A model generated the notes under the pieces. It ran no database searches. It was not told the DNA's origin and saw only the letters and a list, made by a program, of their open reading frames with translations. A stretch of DNA of 36,481 nucleotides from NCBI GenBank assembly GCA_946537305.1, contig CAMNFR010000021.1:1-36481 (forward strand). The letters are read 5' to 3'. The stretch is from an uncultured Lachnospiraceae bacterium. GTDB lineage: Bacteria > Bacillota > Clostridia > Lachnospirales > Lachnospiraceae. Shown piece after piece: positions 7,833-16,127 of the stretch (its first letter is position 1; each line of letters begins with the position of its first letter). A program made the translations under genes and the position numbers.

Positions 7833-7962
7833 AGAATGATATCGCCGGATTAAACGGCGCTCTGCCACTGAGCTACGGAACGGGCGGACCCGCGCCGGTG
7901 GGATTCGAACCCACGTCTCCAAGGTTAAGAGCCAAAAGAAGTAAATCCGGCTAGCTATTCTG
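7833..7962 (-). ncRNA. Permuted tRNA-like small RNA, YrlA-type Y RNA candidate
   Basis: Read on the minus strand, tRNA parts appear in permuted order. First comes a Lys(CUU)-like loop CTCTTAA (7931-7925), then a T-arm GTGGGTTCGAATCCCAC (7914-7898). Next is an acceptor-like stem CGGCGCGGG/CCCGTTCCG (7897-7876) capped by a UCCG (UNCG) tetraloop, then TA and a D-arm GCTCAGTGGCAGAGC (7873-7859). The two ends pair with each other: GCCGGATT (7951-7944) with AATCCGGC (7851-7844), and AGAAT (7961-7957) with ATTCT (7837-7833). The acceptor is closed, so it cannot be charged as a tRNA. Bacterial YrlA Y RNAs, partners of Ro/Rsr proteins, are known to mimic tRNA in this way. A consensus promoter lies just upstream and a terminator just downstream. 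The family name is inferred from architecture; no database search was possible. Confidence 0.72.
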
Positions 7963-7968
7963 AATTTT

Positions 7969-7997
7969 ATTGTAGACGGACCGAGGACCGATGTCAA
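7969..7997 (-). promoter_or_regulatory. Consensus sigma-A promoter of the small RNA gene
   Basis: On the minus strand TTGACA (7997-7992) and TACAAT (7974-7969) are exactly 17 nt apart. Predicted transcription starts near 7962, at the first base of the terminal helix of the RNA. Confidence 0.85.
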
Positions 7998-8050
7998 GAT
8001 TATTTATTGGTCAGGGTGGACCACGCCACCGTTCCCCAGGTCCGCTCTGG

Positions 8051-10093
8051 TTACTGCATCAGTGCCAGCACTTTCTCAAAGTCGTAGCTGTGGATGACTT
8101 CCGCGTGCATCGGAACAGGGACCTGCCGGTCGGAGACGATCACATCGGCCTCCGTCGGATCGTCTGTAATGCGGGTGGCCAGCATCTCAAAGAATATCTT
8201 CATGTTGAGCACTTTGGTGATGTCAAAATACCGTGTCATGAAGCCAAGAGAGGTATTTCCGGCTACGCGTGCGGTGCTCTCACGCGCGACATTTAACCAG
8301 ACCATCTCACGGGTCGTGAGATCCAGCCCGAAAAGGTAGGCGAAGGTACTCCGGCAGTTGATGGTAAAGGAGGTCTGAACGGTCTTAGGCTCGAAGATGG
8401 CCCCGGAGTCGATGGTGTCCCGCATCATAAAGCCGGCGGTACAGATGCAGGAAGAAAAGGGCGATCCGGAGAAGACATTGTCACAGAAGATCAGGTAGCG
8501 GATGTGCGGCATCTGCTTCTGAAACAGGGTGAGATCGATATCAAAATATTCGCTTCCGCCGTCATATCCGCTGGTCACATCCCCGGAGAAGGTGATCGCC
8601 TTCGACTGCTGGTTCCACATGGAGCGCCAGGAAAATTCCGTCTGTTTCCCTTCGCCGTCAATGCCGATCACGGACAGATCGATGTCATGTACTTTTTCCC
8701 AATAGGTGAAGGCCCGGATCTTTTTTCCCGCGCCGATAGGGATGCGGGATCCCTTCGGCAGCACCCCGAATCCACTCTGCGCTGTGTTTTCCTGTAGCGG
8801 CAGGGCGATTTTTTCCATATCGGAGTCGATATAGACAGCGCCCAGCCGACCTGAAAACGTGGCGGAAAGAAGTCCCCGCAGTTTTGCTTCCAACAGCGCG
8901 GCCTGTGCCGGCGTAATATTGGATTTCCTGCGTTTCATCTCCGCGTCCGTTTCGGTATGTACGATCAGCCGGTTGTGCTTCGGGAAAAGGAAGGCGCGGC
9001 GCTCCGTTTCTGAAGGATAGGAGGCGTATTGCTGCAGAAGCTGCATCAGTACGACGCCGTTTGCCCCATCCAGCTGATCGATGACGAACTGGACTTCCTC
9101 GTCGTTTGCACAGCGGCTGACGATATAATTCAGGTTCCGCAGGAGTGCCGCGGAGCCCTTGCCGCGTTTCAGCACGGCGACCGCAGCCCGGATATCCTTG
9201 GCTGCCATGGCCCGCTCGAATCCTGAAAGAACGGACTGATTTTCAGGACCGCGCATCGCGGCCGAGAACCGTGCAGAAATCTCGTCCACTGGCTGGTAAT
9301 GGATATGATGGAGAAGTCCGGACCACAGTGCTTTTTTTTCATAGCAGTCGCGGATGTTGCACTTCTCCGAAGTAAAGAGTGCATTGATCACGCCGGTAAG
9401 GAATTTCCGATCCTGGTTCTTCAGATTCAATTTTCGGAGCGTCATTCCGGGATAATACTTCTCGATCAGCTCATCGGTCAGCTTGATGACATCGGACATC
9501 CAGAGCAGAGAGGCGTACCGAAGATCCCTGGTGTCCAGAAGGAGACGTATAGCCGTGTTCTTTGACCCGCAGTGCGGGATCTCATATCCAAAGTCTTTAA
9601 TATAGGAGAGGACCAGACGGTACTGCGAATCACTCAGAGGCCGGGAACCGGCCAGAAGGTCGGATACAGATTCCTGCAGTATCTCCATTGCCTCGGATGC
9701 CGGCACAATCGTAAGTTCCTTCACTTCCGTTTCTTCTTTAATATCCGTCCGCGGGCGGATTTCTTCCATCATGGAATGCCCCGCTGTATCAAACAATCCC
9801 CACCCATAGGTAATCGTATAGTGGATCAGCTGATCGATCAGACGCTGATCCGGCGTCAGTGTGAGGACGCTCTCCGGAAAACCGCGGTAAAACGGGTCGG
9901 GGACATCTTCGCCCAGATTTCTGGCGCAATTCCTGATCATATACGGCCTTGCCAGCTTCTCGCCGGAAAGAATGCGGATATGGAACAGGGATGCCAGGGA
10001 ATAGAGGGTTGGGAAGATCTCATTCGGATCTACATGTCCTTCACTGACAAGAATATGCTTCTGAAATAAAAAGTCCTGATACAGATTTTTCAT
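8051..10093 (-). CDS. Large helical protein with C-terminal TerD-like domain
   Basis: 680 residues from the ATG at 10093, which follows GGGAGGAGG by about 12 nt; the frame is open 23 codons further. The first roughly 440 residues look mostly alpha-helical, with HEAT/TROVE-like stretches such as GKGSAALLRNLNYIVSR and NDEEVQFVIDQLDGANGVV. The C-terminal third carries TerD-family hallmarks: VLPKGSRIPIGAGKKIRAF, DIDLSVIGID, then SGDVTSGYDGGSEYFDIDL, an acidic calcium-binding-type loop. TerD domains belong to tellurite/stress-response systems. No terC or other ter genes are nearby. Its immediate downstream neighbour on the same strand is the permuted tRNA-like RNA, so a Ro/Rsr-like role in binding that RNA is an attractive inference. 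I see no vWA domain or MIDAS motif as in classic Rsr. Confidence 0.65.
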   Translation of the reverse strand: MKNLYQDFLFQKHILVSEGHVDPNEIFPTLYSLASLFHIRILSGEKLARPYMIRNCARNLGEDVPDPFYRGFPESVLTLTPDQRLIDQLIHYTITYGWGLFDTAGHSMMEEIRPRTDIKEETEVKELTIVPASEAMEILQESVSDLLAGSRPLSDSQYRLVLSYIKDFGYEIPHCGSKNTAIRLLLDTRDLRYASLLWMSDVIKLTDELIEKYYPGMTLRKLNLKNQDRKFLTGVINALFTSEKCNIRDCYEKKALWSGLLHHIHYQPVDEISARFSAAMRGPENQSVLSGFERAMAAKDIRAAVAVLKRGKGSAALLRNLNYIVSRCANDEEVQFVIDQLDGANGVVLMQLLQQYASYPSETERRAFLFPKHNRLIVHTETDAEMKRRKSNITPAQAALLEAKLRGLLSATFSGRLGAVYIDSDMEKIALPLQENTAQSGFGVLPKGSRIPIGAGKKIRAFTYWEKVHDIDLSVIGIDGEGKQTEFSWRSMWNQQSKAITFSGDVTSGYDGGSEYFDIDLTLFQKQMPHIRYLIFCDNVFSGSPFSSCICTAGFMMRDTIDSGAIFEPKTVQTSFTINCRSTFAYLFGLDLTTREMVWLNVARESTARVAGNTSLGFMTRYFDITKVLNMKIFFEMLATRITDDPTEADVIVSDRQVPVPMHAEVIHSYDFEKVLALMQ

Positions 10094-10216
10094 GGCGACG
10101 GCAGGCCTCCTCCCGACGATTCTATGGAGAATATTATAAGCTTCCGAGCAAAGCTGCGTCAAGAGATGAAAAGGCTTTGCGCAATGTTATTCATTTTTTT
10201 ATCAATCCGCACAAAA

Positions 10217-10237
10217 CCCCCGATTGGGGGAGGTGTG
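10217..10237. other. Intergenic GC hairpin with GGGGGAGGTGTG tail
   Basis: CCCCC, GATT, GGGGG at 10217-10230 form a tight hairpin followed by AGGTGTG. The 12-mer GGGGGAGGTGTG recurs in the terminator at 35651-35702. The hairpin lies between the divergent TerD-like gene and the secreted MBG protein gene, about 80 nt before the latter. Confidence 0.55.
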
Positions 10238-10308
10238 GAAAAATACTTTCTGATAGACTGATTTTGTAAGGTTATGCTTTCCTGCGTCAAAAAAAGGAGG
10301 AAGACAAA

Positions 10309-12255
10309 ATGAGACAATCATTCAGAAAGAAATGGATAGTTGGAATTCTGAGCGCTGTGTTTCTGTTTCTGACAGGAGTTGCGCTGGTTCCGGAAACGGT
10401 TTACGCAAAATCTTTTGCACCTTGTACATTCGAAATCAAGTATCCTATGGAAGGGGAAAGTACTCTGACGATTACAGACACAAAAGGGCTGTACAATGGT
10501 TATAAGGCGAATACATCATATGTATCCCTTACTTCCCCTGGGGAGCTTAATGGAGCGCCGGTTACGTATACACGTACAATGGTCGTCTATTTGAGCAAAA
10601 CATATGATGGGTATGATGTAAAACCCTCTGAGACTGGTTGGAAAATTCGTTTGCGCCGTAACGATATTGGTCTCTACGACAGAACGATTACTCCTTCGAG
10701 TGTGAATGTGATAACTGAGACCATGTCCGGAGCAGTTACCGGATACCGTGTTGAAATCACTTTTTCTTTTATGGCGCTGGCTAAAATCAAGGAGCTGAAA
10801 CTGACGGCACCTTCCAAGTTTGTTTTTAAAGATGGCGATCTGGCTGACTATGGAATTGATAGCATAAGTGATACCTGGTATGATATCGGCGGACAGATCA
10901 AATGGTTCCCGGAGGGAACAACGACGGCTATCAGCAGCTCGACGAAGTTGGTCGGAGGTCAGTATTATTCTGTCCAGATACCGGTAACTTTTGACACAGA
11001 TTATGGCCACAGTGTCTATGTCGGGTTGTATAACAAGGCAAAAGGTATGGACAGTGCGCTGGACAGTGTAACAGTTACAAACGCAGACAGCAACCTTTAT
11101 AACTGGAGCGGATGGTATGGAACTGATGATACATACAACCAGACGACACATATTTATACCGCTGTACTGGAAAATATTCCGGTGGTTAAGCAGATAGAAG
11201 CTTTGAAGATCACCGGTGTGAAGGCACCGGCACCGGGTGACAAACCGTCTGTAACCGGGATTGCCCTGTCTACGCCGGATTCCAATGCGAAACATCCGGT
11301 AGATGTGGATTTTTATGATACACCACAATGGTCGGGAAAACTGGATAAATATGGGAATTTTATCGCGGGAGAACATTATACACTCACCATTAAAGAAAGT
11401 CTTGCCTGGGAGCCTGGTCTTTATACAATGCCGGCATCAGGTGCGTTTGTAAAGAGTAAGGTTTCCTCCAATGCAGGAACGGTAGATAGCAGCAGCACAG
11501 ATGAGTACGGATGGCCTCAGATAGTTCTCGGCTTTGACTGCCCGAAAATCAATCTGAGTACTGCAACAGTTACCGCCGCTGACCAGACCTATACCGGCAG
11601 TGCCCTGACTCCGGCGCCCACCGTGGTCTATAACGGCGAAACGCTTGTCAAAGATACGGATTATACGGTGGCATACGCCAACAATACGAATGAGGGTACC
11701 GCAACCGTAACCGTGACCGGCAAGGGCATGTACACCGGAACAGCCAAGGGCACGTTCAAGATTACGAAGAAAGCAGGACAGTCCACGGAGACTCCGACGA
11801 CCACTGTAAAAGTAGGAGATGTCAAGACAGTATCAGGAGCTGCTGTAACGGTTACGGCCGCCCCTACAGCCACTGCCAACGGCCAGGTCACTTATACGAA
11901 GGCTCCCAACAAGAAGAAAGTCACCGTACCGAACACTGTAGCGATCGAAGGAAAGAACTATGATGTGACGACCATTGCGGCCAGTGCCTTTACGGCCAAG
12001 AAGATCCGCCAGGTCACCATCGGTGCGAATGTATCGATAATCAAAAAGAATGCCTTTAAGAAGAGTAAGGCGACGAAGGTCATCCTGAAGACGAAGCTTC
12101 TGAAAAAGAAGACCGTGAAGGGCTGCCTGAAATCCTCCAAGGTGAAAACAGTTCAGGTAAAGGTCGGAAAGAAGAAGGATAACAAGAAATATGTAAAATC
12201 CTACAAGAAGATCTTTACAAAGAAGAATGCCGGCGTAAAGGTTACTGTGAAATAA
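10309..12255 (+). CDS. Secreted surface protein with MBG domain and LRR-like Lys-rich C-terminus
   Basis: 648 residues, starting at the ATG after AAAAAAGGAGGAAGACAAA. The N-terminus has a clear signal peptide (RKKWIVGILSAVFLFLTGVA, cleavage probably near VYA). Residues about 35-410 are an unrecognised beta-rich region with many Tyr, Thr and Ser. Around 418-493 is an MBG/Ig-like module (ATVTAADQTYTGSALTPAPT ... GKGMYTGTAKGTFKITKK). The C-terminus (about 500-648) resembles the end of BspA-type leucine-rich-repeat proteins: TTIAASAFTAKKIRQVTIGA, IKKNAFKKSKATKVILKTK, then many lysines. It shares architecture with the truncated protein at the window start. Likely exported and held at the wall by charge; binding partner unknown. 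Confidence 0.75.
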   Translation: MRQSFRKKWIVGILSAVFLFLTGVALVPETVYAKSFAPCTFEIKYPMEGESTLTITDTKGLYNGYKANTSYVSLTSPGELNGAPVTYTRTMVVYLSKTYDGYDVKPSETGWKIRLRRNDIGLYDRTITPSSVNVITETMSGAVTGYRVEITFSFMALAKIKELKLTAPSKFVFKDGDLADYGIDSISDTWYDIGGQIKWFPEGTTTAISSSTKLVGGQYYSVQIPVTFDTDYGHSVYVGLYNKAKGMDSALDSVTVTNADSNLYNWSGWYGTDDTYNQTTHIYTAVLENIPVVKQIEALKITGVKAPAPGDKPSVTGIALSTPDSNAKHPVDVDFYDTPQWSGKLDKYGNFIAGEHYTLTIKESLAWEPGLYTMPASGAFVKSKVSSNAGTVDSSSTDEYGWPQIVLGFDCPKINLSTATVTAADQTYTGSALTPAPTVVYNGETLVKDTDYTVAYANNTNEGTATVTVTGKGMYTGTAKGTFKITKKAGQSTETPTTTVKVGDVKTVSGAAVTVTAAPTATANGQVTYTKAPNKKKVTVPNTVAIEGKNYDVTTIAASAFTAKKIRQVTIGANVSIIKKNAFKKSKATKVILKTKLLKKKTVKGCLKSSKVKTVQVKVGKKKDNKKYVKSYKKIFTKKNAGVKVTVK

Positions 12256-12385
12256 TGAAAGATGTAAACAATGAGTAATTGGATTTTTCATTGCGAGACG
12301 TCATATCCTGTGATACATTATCCGTAGGGCGGGTTTTTACGTGACGGCTTTACACATCAATCATCCTTTTAAGGAGAGGATATCT

Positions 12386-12988
12386 ATGACAGATTTCAGT
12401 GATTTCCAGTGGACCAGAGAGCCGAAAGCATGCTGCATTCAGGACGGCCGCATAGAGGTGACCACCGCTCCTCATACGGACCTGTGGCAGCGGACGTATT
12501 ATCACTTCCGAAATGATAACGCGCCGGTCTTTCAGATGGAGACGGAGGAGAAGTTCTTTTCTTTTGTCGTGAAGACGGACTTTACGCAGAGCCATCACCG
12601 GTTCGATCAGTGCGGCATCGTGATGTATCTGGATTCGGAGAACTGGCTTAAGGGTTCGGTGGAATATGAAAATGATTCCTTCCAGCATCTGGGCTCCGTG
12701 GTGACAAATCATGGTTATTCGGACTGGGCGACCACGGCTATTCCCTCGGATGTGAAGGTGATGTGGTACCGCTTCAGCCGCCGGGAGGATGACTATTGCA
12801 TTGAGTGCTCCCGGGATGGCAAAAACTTTACCCAGATGCGTGTCTGCCACATGTGGGAGGGTGCGGGGAAGATCCGCTTTGGAATCTATGCCTGCAGCCC
12901 GGAGGATTCCAGTTTTACGGCGGTGTTTTCCGATATGGAGATCACGGAATGCAAGTGGCTGGCGCACGATGGCCAGCAGCCGGACTAA
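12386..12988 (+). CDS. DUF1349 family protein
   Basis: 200 residues from the ATG after AAGGAGAGGATATCT; cytoplasmic, no signal peptide. The sequence matches the concanavalin-like DUF1349 fold as I know it: TDLWQRTYYHFRNDNAP near the start, FDQCGIVMYLDSENWLKGSV in the middle, then WYRFSRREDDYCIECSRDGK and RFGIYACSPEDSSFTAVFSD near the end. Family members are sometimes labelled regulators of beta-xylosidase, but the biochemical role is unclear and a carbohydrate-binding role is only likely. It is convergent with the LacI-type regulator, 60 nt away. That gap carries AATCTACC (13004-13011) and GGTAGATT (13055-13062) as an inverted pair. Confidence 0.8.
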   Translation: MTDFSDFQWTREPKACCIQDGRIEVTTAPHTDLWQRTYYHFRNDNAPVFQMETEEKFFSFVVKTDFTQSHHRFDQCGIVMYLDSENWLKGSVEYENDSFQHLGSVVTNHGYSDWATTAIPSDVKVMWYRFSRREDDYCIECSRDGKNFTQMRVCHMWEGAGKIRFGIYACSPEDSSFTAVFSDMEITECKWLAHDGQQPD

Positions 12989-13048
12989 AAACGGTATATT
13001 CATAATCTACCGGATGATGCTGTAAGGCCTTATTTACTTGATAGCTTC

Positions 13049-14032
13049 TTACCTGGTAGATTCCCGTTCCGCAATGGAATATCCGAGAAGAATCTCGTGA
13101 TCTTCACTGGCGTGCTCTTCCATAATGTCTAAAAGAAGCCCGGCGGCACATTCGCCGCTTTCGTGGTAGGCCAGCCGCACCGTGCTCAGGCTCGGCCTGG
13201 TCACACGGGACAGCTCGGAATCGCCGCAGCCGGAGATCATGACCTGCTCCGGGATCTTTACGCCGCTTTCCTGCAGGTACTGCATGCTGCCGACGGCAAT
13301 TCGGTCGGTGGCGCAGACCACTCCGTCCATATCCGGATATCTTGCCCACAGATCCGCCATCCGGCGGCGGGCCGCTTCTACGGTAAAATCTGTGATCATG
13401 GTCCGATTCGCCAGCTCCGGAAGTCCTGCGTCGCGGACAGCATCGCAATAAGCCCGGCGGCGTTCTGTCCCTACGGCATGATCCTCCGGGAGCACGCCCA
13501 TATAGGCAAGGCGCTTCCGTCCTTTGCGCAGCATGCGGGTCGTCATATCATATATGGCGTGATAGTCATCGTGGAAGACACAGGAATATCCTTCCAGCTT
13601 TTGCCCTACGATCACCAGCGGCAGCTTTTGTTCCTGAAATACACGGTAATGACGCTCTGTAAATACGGTGGCCGCCAGGATTACGCCGTTCACCTGCCGG
13701 GCGTTCCATAGCCCAAGGTGCTCCAGCTCTGTGTCAGGATCGTTGTTGGTAATAGACAGCATGATATGGTATCCGGCGGATTCCAACCGTTCCTGAATGC
13801 CGGATACAACGGCTGTCATAGAGTAGGAATCGATGCGGGGGATGATCACGCCTACCAGGTTTGTTTTTTTCATGCGCAGGTTCTTTGCCTGCACGGAGGG
13901 CCGGAACCCCGTTTCCTCCACTACCCGACGGATGGCTTCTCTTTTTTCTTCTGAAATGTACCCCTTGTTGAAATAGCGGGAAACCGCCGCGCGGGATACG
14001 CCGGCCATTCTGGCAACATCACTGATATTCAT
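13049..14032 (-). CDS. LacI-family transcriptional regulator of the PTS operon
   Basis: 327 residues; ATG preceded by AAAAGGAGAGTCAACCT. The N-terminal helix-turn-helix is intact (ISDVARMAGVSRAAVSRYFN, residues 3-22) with the hinge region near residues 45-60. The rest is a periplasmic-binding-protein-like sensor domain (VGVIIPRIDSYSMTAVVSGI; DGVVCATDRIAVGSMQYLQE; ISGCGDSELSRVTRPSLSTV). It is the last gene of the minus-strand operon, about 97 nt after enzyme I with a hairpin between. A matching operator lies upstream of the first gene of the operon at 18920. The likely effector is a sugar or sugar phosphate moved by the EIIBCA transporter. Confidence 0.9.
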   Translation of the reverse strand: MNISDVARMAGVSRAAVSRYFNKGYISEEKREAIRRVVEETGFRPSVQAKNLRMKKTNLVGVIIPRIDSYSMTAVVSGIQERLESAGYHIMLSITNNDPDTELEHLGLWNARQVNGVILAATVFTERHYRVFQEQKLPLVIVGQKLEGYSCVFHDDYHAIYDMTTRMLRKGRKRLAYMGVLPEDHAVGTERRRAYCDAVRDAGLPELANRTMITDFTVEAARRRMADLWARYPDMDGVVCATDRIAVGSMQYLQESGVKIPEQVMISGCGDSELSRVTRPSLSTVRLAYHESGECAAGLLLDIMEEHASEDHEILLGYSIAERESTR

Positions 14033-14072
14033 AGGTTGACTCTCCTTTTATAGAAAATCTGACCGTTTCAAC

Positions 14073-14097
14073 AGAGCCGCCGGAATACGGCGGCTCT
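14073..14097 (-). other. Intercistronic hairpin between enzyme I and lacI-type gene
   Basis: AGAGCCGCCG (14073-14082) and CGGCGGCTCT (14088-14097) form a perfect 10-bp stem with a 5-nt loop. On the minus strand it is followed by TGTTG rather than a U-run. It may therefore act as an RNA stability element or weak attenuator that lowers regulator expression relative to the PTS genes. Confidence 0.7.
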
Positions 14098-14129
14098 TCG
14101 CATATCGGTGTTTTGTTGTCTCCTGCGGA

Positions 14130-15761
14130 TTAGTCCGCCTTGTACGGTGTGCGGCGGATGTTATCGCGCACTTTCAGGATCATGCTGGGCGATACGGAAA
14201 GCTCGTCCAGGCCCATGCGCACGAAGGTCTCCGTCAGCTCCGGATCTGCGCCGAGCTCGCCGCAGATGCCGGCCCACTTGCCGTACTTGTGGGCGTTTTC
14301 AGTTACCATCTGAATCAGACGAAGGATCGCCGGATGGTGCGGGTTGCTGAAGGCGTCCAGTTTGTTGTTCTGACGGTCGATAGCCAGGGTGTACTGCGTC
14401 AGATCGTTCGTGCCGATGCTGAAGAAGTCCACCACCTGGGCCAGATCATCACTGATGATGGCGGCCGCAGGCGTCTCGATCATGATGCCCTGTTCGGGAT
14501 CCTTATAGGCAATGCCCTCTGCATCCAGTTCGGCCTTTACCTCATCCACGATGGCATAGATTTGTTTCACTTCATCCACGGAAATGATCATGGGATACAT
14601 GATGGCCAGTGTTCCGTAGACGCTGGCACGCAGGAGGGCGCGCAGCTGTGTCTTAAAGATCTCCGGCTGTGTAAGGCAGATGCGGATGGCGCGGTAGCCG
14701 AGCGCCGGATTTTCTTCCTCGTCCAGGTTAAAATAATCGACCTTTTTGTCAGCGCCGATGTCGAGCGTACGGATGATGACCTTCTTTTCACCCATGGTCT
14801 CCAGCACCGTCTTGTAGGCCTCGAACTGCTCGTCTTCCGTGGGGAAGTCATTGCGGCCGAGATACAGGAATTCGCTGCGGAACAGGCCGATGCCTTCTGC
14901 GTCGTTGTCCAGGACATAGTTCAGATCGCCGACATTGCCGATGTTCGCGTACAGGTGGATCTCCCGCCCGTCAGGCGTAACGGTGGGCTGGCCCTTGAGC
15001 TGCTGCAGCAGGGCGGCCTTTTCTTTTTCTTCGGCGATGCGTTTCTGGGCATATGCCTTCGCATCCTCATCCGGCTCAAAGGTCACCTCACCCGCGAATC
15101 CGTCCACGATGGCGGTCATCCCGGTCTGAAGTGCATCCAGATCCATCGGGACGCCGATCAGCGCAGGAATGTTCATCATGCGGGCCAGAATGGCGGTATG
15201 GGAATTCGTGGAGCCGTGTACGGTCACGAATGCCAGTACCTTATCCTTATCCATGCGGACCGTCTCACTGGGCGTCAGATCGTCTGCCACGATCACGCTG
15301 GGTTCGATGGAGCCGAAGTCCACATCGGCGCGTCCCTGCAGATTACGGACGATCCGGCCGGCGATATCCTTGATATCGGCGGAACGGGCTTTGAAGTATT
15401 CGTCCTCCATTTCGGCGAACATCTGGGCAAAGCTTTCTCCGGTGGTCTGGACAGCGTATTCTGCGTTCACTTCATCATCCGTGATCGCGCTCTGAATGGC
15501 TTCCTGGAAATCATCGTCATCGATCAGCATCTGGTGCACTTCAAACAGGGCGGCGCTTTCTTCTCCGACGGTCTCCATGGCTCTGTCATAGAGCACCTGC
15601 AGCTGCTCCTTGGCCTGCTCGCAGGCGGCTTCCACCCGGGAGAGCTCTGCCTGCGGGTCCTCTGCATGCAGGCGGACAACGGGCTCATCCTCATTTTTCA
15701 TCACCAGGATAGGGCCCATGGCGATATTGTTGTAAACAGTTTTCCCCGAAAACTTCTGCAT
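14130..15761 (-). CDS. ptsI: PTS enzyme I (phosphoenolpyruvate-protein phosphotransferase)
   Basis: 543 residues, close to the usual 540-575. It takes phosphate from PEP onto a histidine and passes it to HPr in the cytoplasm. Order: an N-terminal HPr-binding helical domain, the phosphohistidine region VHGSTNSHTAILARMMNIPA with active H188, then the PEP-binding TIM barrel with LGYRAIRICLTQPEIFKTQL, DFFSIGTNDLTQYTLA and the active-site cysteine loop GICGELGADPELT. The histidine motif reads STNSH instead of the more usual GGxTSH, a variant I believe also occurs in related clostridia. It lies 24 nt after the HPr gene. Enzyme I and HPr are normally encoded once for all PTS systems; here they sit inside a sugar-specific operon. 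Confidence 0.95.
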   Translation of the reverse strand: MQKFSGKTVYNNIAMGPILVMKNEDEPVVRLHAEDPQAELSRVEAACEQAKEQLQVLYDRAMETVGEESAALFEVHQMLIDDDDFQEAIQSAITDDEVNAEYAVQTTGESFAQMFAEMEDEYFKARSADIKDIAGRIVRNLQGRADVDFGSIEPSVIVADDLTPSETVRMDKDKVLAFVTVHGSTNSHTAILARMMNIPALIGVPMDLDALQTGMTAIVDGFAGEVTFEPDEDAKAYAQKRIAEEKEKAALLQQLKGQPTVTPDGREIHLYANIGNVGDLNYVLDNDAEGIGLFRSEFLYLGRNDFPTEDEQFEAYKTVLETMGEKKVIIRTLDIGADKKVDYFNLDEEENPALGYRAIRICLTQPEIFKTQLRALLRASVYGTLAIMYPMIISVDEVKQIYAIVDEVKAELDAEGIAYKDPEQGIMIETPAAAIISDDLAQVVDFFSIGTNDLTQYTLAIDRQNNKLDAFSNPHHPAILRLIQMVTENAHKYGKWAGICGELGADPELTETFVRMGLDELSVSPSMILKVRDNIRRTPYKAD

Positions 15762-15785
15762 GTTATGATCCTCCGGTTCTTCTTT

Positions 15786-16046
15786 TTAGAAGTTGTCCTC
15801 GAAGAACTTCTCGATGATGGGAGCAACGGTCTCTTCATCGTCACCCTCGATGGTGACAACGACCTTCTGGCCGCACTTTACGCCCAGGCCCATAACTGCC
15901 ATCAGCTTTTTCGCTTCGGCAGCCTTGCCGGCTTCGTTGGTGATGGTGATCTTGCTGGCATATTTCTTGACTTCTTTGGCCAGAATGCCGGCGGGTCTTG
16001 CATGGATACCTACTTCGTCCTTGATGATGTACTCAAATGTCTTCAT
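15786..16046 (-). CDS. ptsH: HPr phosphocarrier protein lacking the regulatory Ser46
   Basis: 86 residues, the normal HPr length. H15 in GIHARPAG receives phosphate from enzyme I and donates it to EIIA. The segment that carries regulatory Ser46 in Bacillus (KSIMGVMSLG) reads AKKLMAVMGLG here, so Lys replaces Ser46. HPr kinase could not phosphorylate it there, and classical HPr(Ser-P)/CcpA signalling should not run through this protein. It sits between EIIBCA and enzyme I in the operon, with a strong hairpin ahead of it. The ribosome site is GGAGGTATG upstream of the ATG at 16046. Confidence 0.95.
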   Translation of the reverse strand: MKTFEYIIKDEVGIHARPAGILAKEVKKYASKITITNEAGKAAEAKKLMAVMGLGVKCGQKVVVTIEGDDEETVAPIIEKFFEDNF

Positions 16047-16078
16047 TTTTCATACCTCCATGATATTTTTATGATTTC

Positions 16079-16105
16079 ACCGGAACCGGTCTTCCCGGTT
16101 CCGGT
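16079..16105 (-). other. Strong intercistronic hairpin between EIIBCA and HPr genes
   Basis: ACCGGAACCGG (16079-16089) and CCGGTTCCGGT (16095-16105) are perfect 11-bp arms with a 5-nt loop. On the minus strand no long U-run follows. It could be an RNA processing or stability element that sets HPr/enzyme I levels apart from the membrane transporter. Confidence 0.75.
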
Positions 16106-16127
16106 TTATATTCAGGTCTTGCGAGAA

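Noticed and set aside
7833-7962. A tRNA-Lys(CUU) pseudogene or an att-site remnant of an integrated element
   Set aside because: The T- and D-arms are in permuted order but are linked by a capped, paired acceptor-like stem, the outer ends pair, and promoter and terminator fit the RNA exactly. No integrase is nearby. Random debris would not keep these features.
14073-14097. Rho-independent terminator between enzyme I and lacI-type gene
   Set aside because: Strong stem but no U-tract on the minus strand, so listed as an intercistronic hairpin instead.
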